From UBA11524 sp051883695 (GTDB lineage Bacteria > Bacillota > Clostridia > Christensenellales > Aristaeellaceae): a stretch of DNA of 19,471 nt. The notes under the pieces are model-generated. The model saw only the letters and a list, made by a program, of their open reading frames with translations, searched no databases and had not been told where the DNA came from. Of this stretch, positions 13,982-19,471 are shown one piece after another; position 1 is the first letter of the stretch; the number at the start of each line of letters is the position of its first letter. The stretch lies in assembly GCA_051883695.1 (NCBI GenBank), contig JBJEUF010000042.1, positions 1-19,471 on the forward strand. The letters are read 5' to 3'. Position numbers and translations under genes: made by a program.

Positions 13982-15060
13982 GCGCGATCCGGCATGTCCG
14001 CACGCAGAAGGAGCGCACCAGGGCCCGCATCGCCGGGGAAGCGCGCGCCCGCACGACCTTTGTGCAGCTGATCTGCATCGTATCTATCCTGCGCACGGCG
14101 CTGACGGAAATCGTGCCGCTATCAGGCTGCGGTGCGTGGTGGCTGACGGTGGTCTGCATGGTTCCGGGGGCTTTGGTTTATCTGCTTTTGGCGGCAGGGA
14201 TGCGGTGGACGCGCACCCGGACGCTTCCGGAGCTTGCGCGTCGCTGCCTGGGGACGGCGGGCGCATGGACGCTGAGCCTGCTGCTGGCCCTGCTGCTCCT
14301 TGTGGACGGCACGGCGACCATGACCGCGCTGATTACCCTCTTTACCGAGGGCATCGGCACCCGCGGGACCCAGCTGACCCTTGCCCTCCTGACTGGCGGC
14401 GTGCTGCTGACCTGCCTGCACCGGGAAGGTCTGCCGCGCGGGGTGTACCTGCTCCGCTGGGTGCTGCTGGGCGCGGCGCTCCTCACGGCGGTTTTCTCCG
14501 CCGCATCCCTTCGGATGGACAATCTCTTTCCGATGCTGGGGGAGGGCGAGCCGTCCCTGACAGCGGCGTTTCGCGCGGGAATCAGCATGGCGTGGCCGCT
14601 TCTGCTCCTCCTGACGGTTCCGCAGGAAACGGGACGGCTGCGCGTCGCCGCCATCTTCCCCGTGATGCTTTCGGTGCTGGGCGTGATGCTTTTCCTCTGC
14701 CTGACGGTGCCCCACGAGCTGCTCATGCGCACCCATGCGCTGGCGGACTGCCTGCTGCAGCCCATGCGGTACGCATCGTCTGCCGTGCGGACGCTGGCGC
14801 AGTGCCTGCTGATGATCGCCTTTTTCTTTGCGGTGGGCGGTGCGGCGCTGCTCTCGGCGGATTTCCTCTGCGCTCCGCTGGGAAGGACGCCCCGCTACCT
14901 GCCCTATGCGGCGCTGATGCTGCTGACGGCGACGCAGGCGCTGAATACCGGCGCGGTGTGGGCACTGCACGGAAGGCTTGCGCCGTGGCTGCTGCTGCCG
15001 CTGGCTGCGATCGCCGTGCTCTGCCTGCCCATCGCCATCCTCAGGAGGGAACGAACATGA
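13978..15060 (+). CDS. Spore germinant receptor subunit B (GerB, APC-type permease)
   Basis: A 360-residue protein with about ten hydrophobic segments, matching the GerB/spore-permease branch of the APC transporter superfamily. In Bacillus the B subunit is thought to bind the germinant. After a basic, cytoplasmic N-terminus (residues 1-24) the first helix begins at TFVQLICIVSILRTA. The start at 13978 has AGGAGG (13967-13972) 5 bases upstream and overlaps the gerA stop by 4 bases. An earlier in-frame ATG at 13879 lies within gerA and has no better site. The stop overlaps the gerC start in the same ATGA manner, so the three subunits are probably made in equal amounts. The call rests on topology, length and operon position as much as on sequence motifs. 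Confidence 0.88.
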   Translation: MSAIRHVRTQKERTRARIAGEARARTTFVQLICIVSILRTALTEIVPLSGCGAWWLTVVCMVPGALVYLLLAAGMRWTRTRTLPELARRCLGTAGAWTLSLLLALLLLVDGTATMTALITLFTEGIGTRGTQLTLALLTGGVLLTCLHREGLPRGVYLLRWVLLGAALLTAVFSAASLRMDNLFPMLGEGEPSLTAAFRAGISMAWPLLLLLTVPQETGRLRVAAIFPVMLSVLGVMLFLCLTVPHELLMRTHALADCLLQPMRYASSAVRTLAQCLLMIAFFFAVGGAALLSADFLCAPLGRTPRYLPYAALMLLTATQALNTGAVWALHGRLAPWLLLPLAAIAVLCLPIAILRRERT

Positions 15061-16055
15061 AGCGCATCCTCATCCTTATCCTGTGCGCATTGCTGCTCAC
15101 GGCCTGTACGGCGCTCCCGGCGGAGGAGCGTTCCTTTGCCGTGGCACTGGGGCTTGACCGGCAGGACGGACGCTGGACGGCCTTCGCGCGGATCCCGTCC
15201 TACCAGACCGAGGGCGGCTACATCACGGTCATGGGGGAGGGCGATACGCTGGAGGCGGCGCTGGCTTCGGCGGATGCGGTCTCGCCCATTCAGCTGCATC
15301 TGGGGCAGCTGCGCATGGTCGTTTTCTCCGCAGCCCTTGCCCGGTCGGATGATTTTGCCCTGACGGTGAACACCCTTGCCGGGCGGCACGACCTGCGGCT
15401 GGACGCGCAGACTGCCGTGACCGATGCGGACATGCGGGCCCTCATGGACGCGCTCAGCCCCGCCACCGGCACCCGCCTGAGCAAATCCCTCGACCTGCTG
15501 GCGGAAACGCGCGTGGAGCAGGGGACGACGCTTCCCGCTGCGCTGTCGGACGTGATCCGCATGGGCGAGCGCCAGTCGCCGGTGCTCATGGGCATGACGC
15601 TGACGGACGACGGCGCGGACATCTCCGGCGCATGGCCCGTCGGGGATGACGGGCGCGTCACGCAGCCCCTGTCGGCGGCGGAAACGCAGCTGCTGGCGCT
15701 GATGCTGGGCCGTCTGACCACGGGCACGCTGTCCCTTGCGGAGGGCACGGTGCGCCTGACCTCGGCGGAGGTGGAAATCGACCTTGCGCAGCCGATACTG
15801 CAGGACGCGTCCGTACGCATACTCCTGCGCTGCACCGCGACGCCTCTGACGGAGGAAGCGCTCTCCCGGGCGGTTGCAACGGCCTGTCTGGGGGTGCTGA
15901 ACCGGCTCTCCGGCATGGGCTGTGACGCATTGGGGCTTGCGCGTCAGGCGATTGCCCATGTGGAGGATATGGACGAGTGGCATGAACTGGACTGGGCGAA
16001 CCGGTACAGGGACATCGTCTGGTCGGTGAGCGTGGGGGCTTCCGGCCCGTCATGA
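15057..16055 (+). CDS. Spore germinant receptor lipoprotein subunit C (GerC)
   Basis: A 332-residue lipoprotein, slightly shorter than Bacillus GerAC (about 370). The signal peptide MKRILILILCALLLTAC ends in the lipobox LTAC, so C17 would be lipidated and the protein held on the outer face of the spore inner membrane. The mature start has the family pattern ERSFAVALGLDRQDG followed by ARIPS. The C-terminus, with the DEWHELDW region and IVWSVSVGASG, matches the GerC end. The start at 15057 overlaps the gerB stop as ATGA, with AGGAGG about 8 bases upstream. It is the last gene of the receptor operon and converges on the glycosylase gene across the hairpin at 16060-16085. Confidence 0.9.
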   Translation: MKRILILILCALLLTACTALPAEERSFAVALGLDRQDGRWTAFARIPSYQTEGGYITVMGEGDTLEAALASADAVSPIQLHLGQLRMVVFSAALARSDDFALTVNTLAGRHDLRLDAQTAVTDADMRALMDALSPATGTRLSKSLDLLAETRVEQGTTLPAALSDVIRMGERQSPVLMGMTLTDDGADISGAWPVGDDGRVTQPLSAAETQLLALMLGRLTTGTLSLAEGTVRLTSAEVEIDLAQPILQDASVRILLRCTATPLTEEALSRAVATACLGVLNRLSGMGCDALGLARQAIAHVEDMDEWHELDWANRYRDIVWSVSVGASGPS

Positions 16056-16059
16056 AAAC

Positions 16060-16085
16060 AGCCGGACGCATCAAAGCGCCCGGCT
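16060..16085. terminator. Hairpin terminator between gerC and the glycosylase gene
   Basis: AGCCGG (16060-16065) pairs with CCGGCT (16080-16085), and CGC (16067-16069) with GCG (16076-16078), around a 6-base loop. On the minus strand GTTTTC follows. On the plus strand there is no immediate T-tract, so it is more convincing for the minus-strand gene. Confidence 0.55.
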
Positions 16086-16089
16086 CATA

Positions 16090-16590
16090 TTACGCATCAT
16101 TTTCCCGTGGGCACAGCAGCTCCCGCCATGCTGCGCACAGCCTGTCCGGCGTCCAGGCGGCGTTGGCCGGGCTGGTGGAGGGGGCCGTCAGCGCCTCGAT
16201 GCCCGTCAATGGCAGCAGATACCTCCGGTACAGCTTCGCTGCCAGTGCTCCGTTGCAAATGACACGGCTGATGCAGGCCGTCTCCAAAACCCGCCCGATC
16301 TCTACCGGCACGGCGTTGCGCACCGACGCGTCCGACGAGCCGCGGATATCGCAGGAGGCAATCACATCCCACAGCGCCAGCTGATGCCGCAGGAGCAGCG
16401 CCTCCTTCTCCGGAACCGTTGCCGGAACGGCCTCGCCGTAAACCTGCGCAAGCGTCTGCCAGAACCGGTTCTGCGGGTGTCCGTAGTAGAATGCGTTTTC
16501 CCGGGACTTCACCGATGGAAAGCTGCCGAGGATCAGCGTGCGGCAATGCGCGTCCACCACCGGCGGAAACGGATGGCATACCCTTTCCAT
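16090..16590 (-). CDS. DNA-deoxyinosine (hypoxanthine) glycosylase, uracil-DNA glycosylase superfamily
   Basis: A 166-residue cytosolic base-excision repair enzyme. Visible motifs are LILGSFPS (19-26), YYGHPQNRFW (35-44), ALWDVI (72-77), ICNG (111-114) and TAPSTSPANA (135-144). These fit the family 6 (HDG) branch, which removes hypoxanthine from DNA; an asparagine in the PQNRFW region (N41) is the expected catalytic residue. The start at 16590 is preferred because GAGG lies 6 bases upstream. An ATG at 16602 overlaps the acetyltransferase stop as ATGA, but its GGAGG is only 1 base away. Either start leaves the domain intact. It is co-directional with the acetyltransferase gene and probably shares its transcript. 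A Mug-type mismatch glycosylase is the main alternative. Confidence 0.82.
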   Translation of the reverse strand: MERVCHPFPPVVDAHCRTLILGSFPSVKSRENAFYYGHPQNRFWQTLAQVYGEAVPATVPEKEALLLRHQLALWDVIASCDIRGSSDASVRNAVPVEIGRVLETACISRVICNGALAAKLYRRYLLPLTGIEALTAPSTSPANAAWTPDRLCAAWRELLCPRENDA

Positions 16591-16598
16591 AGCGTCCC

Positions 16599-17123
16599 TC
16601 ATGCCTCCATGACGAGCTTCCAGAACTTCGCCGGGAAGGTCTCGCTGCCGTCAAAGCGGCTGTATTCGCCGTAGTGATCGAAGTGCAGTCCGCATTTTTC
16701 CATGACGCGCCCGGAGGCGGGATTGGCGATGGCATGGCCGGCGCAGAACACCCGGATCCCGTGGACGCGATGCGCGAAGTCAATCATTGCCCGGGTGGCT
16801 TCGGTGGCATAGCCCTGTCCCCAGCAGTCCCGGCGCAGATTGTACCCAAACACCCATGCGCCCGGTTCCCAGTCGCACGGGCCGATGGAGCCGGCGCCGA
16901 TCAGCAAGCCGTCGCTCTTGCGGACAAAGCCGAAATGCACCTCGTCCTCCGTGGCAGACGCGTATTCCAGCCACTTGACCACGTCCGCGACATCGGTATA
17001 CAGGCTGTAGGGCATATAGCGGTTGACGACAGGGTCGGAGAGCCAGACGAACTCCGCCGCCGCGTCGCCGGTGGTGAGCGGCCGCAGGATCAGCCGGTCG
17101 GTTTCAATCACATGCGTATGCAT
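16599..17123 (-). CDS. GNAT family N-acetyltransferase (RimJ/RimL-like)
   Basis: A 174-residue GNAT of the Acetyltransf_3 type, which uses acetyl-CoA to acetylate an amine. It has the usual ETDRLILRPL opening (7-16), the acetyl-CoA loop RRDCWGQGYATEA (97-109) and NPASGRVMEKCGL (134-146). The substrate is unknown; relatives modify ribosomal protein N-termini, antibiotics or small molecules. The start at 17123 is set by GGGAGG about 7 bases upstream. An in-frame ATG at 17183 would run back through the hairpin at 17150-17173. The stop lies 8 bases before the preferred glycosylase start, so the two are probably one transcript. A functional link between them is not evident. Confidence 0.85.
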   Translation of the reverse strand: MHTHVIETDRLILRPLTTGDAAAEFVWLSDPVVNRYMPYSLYTDVADVVKWLEYASATEDEVHFGFVRKSDGLLIGAGSIGPCDWEPGAWVFGYNLRRDCWGQGYATEATRAMIDFAHRVHGIRVFCAGHAIANPASGRVMEKCGLHFDHYGEYSRFDGSETFPAKFWKLVMEA

Positions 17124-17149
17124 GCTATTCCTCCCTTGCAGAAGCAAAC

Positions 17150-17173
17150 AGGCCGGAGCGCAATGCCCGGCCT
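17150..17173 (-). terminator. Hairpin terminator after the YhbY-type gene
   Basis: AGGCCGG (17150-17156) pairs perfectly with CCGGCCT (17167-17173) around a 10-base loop. The minus strand continues GTTTGCTTCT. It lies 17 bases after the YhbY stop and closes the obgE transcript. Confidence 0.65.
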
Positions 17174-17190
17174 CTTTGCACAATAGCTGT

Positions 17191-17478
17191 TTAATTCAGC
17201 ACGATGCGGGGATTCTCGCTGCTGGGGCGGTACAGGACAAAGCGGCGGCCGATGCACTGCACGGGCTCCGCGCCCAGCTCCGCACACAGGGCAGTGAGCG
17301 CCTCGCGGGCGGAAAGGGGGCTGCCCTGCTGGACGGCGCATTTGATGATCTCGCGGGCCTCCAGCGCGTCGCTGGCCTGCTTGACGGTACCGGGGACGAT
17401 GCCGTCCTTGCCGATGTAGAGGATGGTTTCCATGGTATTGGCCATGCTTCGGAGCATGGCGCGCTGCTTGCTGGTCAT
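17191..17478 (-). CDS. yhbY: YhbY/CRS1-type RNA-binding ribosome assembly protein
   Basis: A 95-residue single-domain CRM (CRS1-YhbY) RNA-binding protein, of the normal family length. Diagnostic parts are SKQRAMLRSMA (3-13), YIGKDGI (21-27, a GKxG-type RNA-binding loop) and GRRFVLYRPS near the end. YhbY associates with pre-50S ribosomal particles. The start at 17478 has AGGAGA about 8 bases upstream. An ATG at 17538 would overlap obgE by 32 bases. It lies 28 bases after obgE, so the two are likely co-transcribed, fitting a shared role in large-subunit assembly. Confidence 0.9.
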   Translation of the reverse strand: MTSKQRAMLRSMANTMETILYIGKDGIVPGTVKQASDALEAREIIKCAVQQGSPLSAREALTALCAELGAEPVQCIGRRFVLYRPSSENPRIVLN

Positions 17479-17506
17479 TCGTTCTCTCCTATGATGTCGC
17501 GTGGAG

Positions 17507-18781
17507 TTACTCCACAAAGTCAAATTCCATTTCGCCAATGCGGACGATGTCGCCCTCCGCCGCGCCTTCTTTGCGCAGCGCGTCGATCACACCCCAGCGG
17601 CGCAATGTGCGGTGGAACCAGGCGATGGATTCGTCGTCGTCGAAATTGACGGAGTCGATCAGGCGCTCCATGACCGTACCGGTGACCTCGTAGACCGAAC
17701 CGTCGCGGACAATCTCGAACTCGCCGGGCTTCAGCCTGTCCTCAAAGGTGACCTCCTCGACGAAATGCACGATGGGCGGCAGCGCCTCGAGCATGGTGGC
17801 GGCCTTGTCCAGCAGGGGGTCGAAGCCCTGATGGGTCGCGGCGCTGACCACAAAGACAGGATCTTCCCGCCCAAGCTCGGCCAGATGCGCCCTCAGACGC
17901 TCCACGTTCTCCTCCGCGCCGGGCAGGTCGGCCTTGTTGCACACCACGATCTGCGGACGCTCCGCCAGCTCGCCGTAATTCGCCAGCTCATAATTGATCC
18001 GGTCGAAATCCGCCACCGGGTCGCGCCCCTCGCTGCCCGCGATGTCCAGCACGTGCAGCAGCAGCCGGGTGCGCTCCACATGGCGCAGGAAATCGTGTCC
18101 CAGCCCCGCGCCCTCTGCGGCGCCCTCGATCAGGCCGGGGATGTCCGCCAGCACGATGTCCTTGCCATAGCGGCGCACGATGCCCAGATTCGGCGTGAGG
18201 GTCGTGAAATGATAGTTGCCGATCTTCGGCTTCGCGGCGGTCACCACGGACAGGATGGTGGATTTGCCCACGTTGGGATAGCCCACCAGGCCCACGTCCG
18301 CGATGGTCTTGAGCTCCAGCAGGAAGGTGTGAATCTCGGCTTTGACGCCGGGCTTGGCGAAGTTGGGGGCCTGCCGGGTCGGCGTGGCGAAATGCTGGTT
18401 GCCCCAGCCGCCCTTGCCGCCCCTGAGCACGACGCGGCTTTCGCCCGCAGCGTCCATATCCGCCACCACCGCGCCGGATTCCGCCTCGCGGATGACGGTT
18501 CCGACCGGAACCTTGATGACAAGGTCGTTGCCGTTGCGGCCCGTGCAGCGGTTCGCGGCGCCGTCCGCGCCGTTTTCGGCCTGGAACTTGCGGTTGAAGC
18601 GGAAGTCCAGCAGGGTGTGCATGTTGAGGTCGGCATAGAAGATGATGTCGCCGCCCTTGCCGCCGTCACCGCCGTCGGGGCCGCCGGCCTGCACGAACTT
18701 CTCGCGGTGGAAGCTCAGGCTGCCGTTGCCGCCGTTGCCGGCCTTGCAGGTGATTTTCACATGGTCTACGAAATTGCCCAT
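17507..18781 (-). CDS. obgE: Obg-family GTPase (ribosome assembly/stress)
   Basis: The 424-residue protein has the three Obg parts. First is the glycine-rich N-terminal Obg fold (1-158), with GGPDGGDGGKGGDI (33-46) and GGKGGWGN (121-128). Next is the GTPase domain: G1 GYPNVGKST (167-175), T193-T194 (G2), DIPG (213-216, G3), NKAD (282-285, G4) and SAA (313-315, G5). Last is a C-terminal OCT domain (about 345-424). Obg binds the 50S subunit and is essential in many bacteria; in Bacillus it also affects sporulation initiation. The start at 18781 has GGAGG about 12 bases upstream, a long spacer. It lies 30 bases after the UPF0210 gene and 28 before yhbY. The usual upstream rplU and rpmA genes are not present. 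Confidence 0.96.
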   Translation of the reverse strand: MGNFVDHVKITCKAGNGGNGSLSFHREKFVQAGGPDGGDGGKGGDIIFYADLNMHTLLDFRFNRKFQAENGADGAANRCTGRNGNDLVIKVPVGTVIREAESGAVVADMDAAGESRVVLRGGKGGWGNQHFATPTRQAPNFAKPGVKAEIHTFLLELKTIADVGLVGYPNVGKSTILSVVTAAKPKIGNYHFTTLTPNLGIVRRYGKDIVLADIPGLIEGAAEGAGLGHDFLRHVERTRLLLHVLDIAGSEGRDPVADFDRINYELANYGELAERPQIVVCNKADLPGAEENVERLRAHLAELGREDPVFVVSAATHQGFDPLLDKAATMLEALPPIVHFVEEVTFEDRLKPGEFEIVRDGSVYEVTGTVMERLIDSVNFDDDESIAWFHRTLRRWGVIDALRKEGAAEGDIVRIGEMEFDFVE

Positions 18782-18811
18782 TTGGGTGATTTACCTCCGA
18801 ACAGGGTTGTG

Positions 18812-19471
18812 TCAGTTTTTGAGGCTCTGCAGGGGAGCGGGAATGCGTCCGCCGCGTGCAATGAAATCCGCGTTGGCGCAGGTGTTGACGGGCATGACGG
18901 GCGCAAAGCCCAGCAGACCGCCGAATTCGACTGTGTCACCGGCCTTCTTGCCGATGGCGGGGATCACGCGCACGGCGGTGGTCTTGCTGTTTACCATGCC
19001 GATGGCGGCTTCGTCCGCAATGATGCCGGAAATGGTCTCGGCGCTGGTGTCGCCGGGGATGGCGATCATGTCCAGGCCTACGGAGCAGACGCAGGTCATG
19101 GCTTCCAGCTTCTCCAGCGTCAGCCGGCCCGCGGCGGCGGCTTCGATCATGCCGATGTCCTCGGAAACGGGGATGAAAGCGCCGCTCAGGCCGCCCACAT
19201 GGTTGGAGGCCATCACGCCGCCCTTCTTGACCGCGTCGTTGAGCAGCGCCAGGGCGGCGGTGGTGCCGGGCGCGCCGGCCATTTCAAGGCCCATCTCGGT
19301 CAGCACATGGGCCACGGAATCGCCACGGGCGGGTGTGGGCGCAAGGGACAGGTCAACGATGCCGAAGGGGATGTTGAGCCGCTGGGAAGCCTCGCGGGCG
19401 ACCAGCTGCCCCACGCGGGTGATCTTGAAGGCGGTGCGCTTGATGGTTTCCGCCACCACGTCGAAGGGCTG
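18812..19471 (-). CDS. UPF0210/DUF711 (PFL family) protein, 5' part cut off by the window
   Basis: The visible 219 residues are the C-terminal half of a UPF0210 (DUF711) protein, usually about 450 residues. The reading frame stays open to the window edge (PFDVVAETIKRTAFKITR precedes the rest), so the start is outside and the GTG at 19459 is not it. Conserved segments are VDLSLAPTPARGDSVAHVL, GAPGTTAALALLNDAVKKGG, ASNHVGGLSGAFIPVSED, TCVCSVGLDMIAIPGDT, ADEAAIGMVNSKTTAVRVIP and GGLLGFAPVMPVN. The biochemical role is not established. In many Firmicutes the gene is preceded by a small ACT-domain gene, which would lie outside this window. It is 30 bases from obgE on the same strand, so the two may share a transcript. 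Confidence 0.88.
   Translation of the reverse strand, partial: QPFDVVAETIKRTAFKITRVGQLVAREASQRLNIPFGIVDLSLAPTPARGDSVAHVLTEMGLEMAGAPGTTAALALLNDAVKKGGVMASNHVGGLSGAFIPVSEDIGMIEAAAAGRLTLEKLEAMTCVCSVGLDMIAIPGDTSAETISGIIADEAAIGMVNSKTTAVRVIPAIGKKAGDTVEFGGLLGFAPVMPVNTCANADFIARGGRIPAPLQSLKN

Overview
The window looks like chromosomal DNA of a GC-rich, spore-forming member of the Clostridia (Firmicutes). The basis is a tricistronic GerA/GerB/GerC germinant-receptor operon, a Spo0A-type DNA-binding domain, a DUF1540 protein, and a Maf-MreBCD-PBP2-MinD-RodA cluster in the order usual for clostridia. Strong AGGAGG ribosome-binding sites sit in front of almost every gene. I cannot name the genus. I see no phage, insertion sequence, CRISPR array, tRNA or rRNA. 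No stretch longer than 300 bases lacks a gene.

Layout. (1) 1-2660: a stand-alone Spo0A-C-like regulator (minus strand) is divergent from a two-gene operon (plus) encoding a HAD-IIA sugar-phosphatase-like enzyme and an aldo/keto reductase with a ferredoxin-like tail. This operon ends in a terminator shared with the converging shape operon; bases 1-99 hold nothing I can call. (2) 2678-11476, minus strand: a cell-elongation operon read maf > mreB > mreC > mreD > mrdA (PBP2) > minD > rodA, from an extended -10 promoter near 11450 to the terminator at 2622-2656. MinC and MinE are missing from the places where clostridia usually carry them. (3) 11527-12397: queT (minus, probable queuosine-precursor transporter) is divergent from a small cysteine-rich DUF1540 gene (plus). 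A palindrome covers the queT -35 box, and the queT leader could form a pseudoknot with its ribosome-binding site. (4) 12491-16055, plus: the germinant receptor operon, with both internal junctions overlapping as ATGA. (5) 16090-17123, minus: a deoxyinosine DNA glycosylase and a GNAT acetyltransferase, overlapping or nearly so. (6) 17191-19471, minus: a UPF0210/DUF711 gene cut by the window edge, obgE, and a YhbY-type ribosome-assembly protein, closed by a hairpin.

Taken together, region 2 supplies the lateral-wall synthesis machine: the MreB filament, the MreC/D linker, the PBP2 transpeptidase and the RodA glycosyltransferase. Region 4 lets dormant spores sense nutrients, and region 6 is ribosome assembly. 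Nothing here is a clearly new system. The most unusual points are an orphan minD, an MreC with a long charged disordered head and a Thr/Pro repeat tail, TTG start codons on both mrdA and rodA, divergent motifs in MreB and RodA, a receiver-less Spo0A-like protein, and the structured queT leader.
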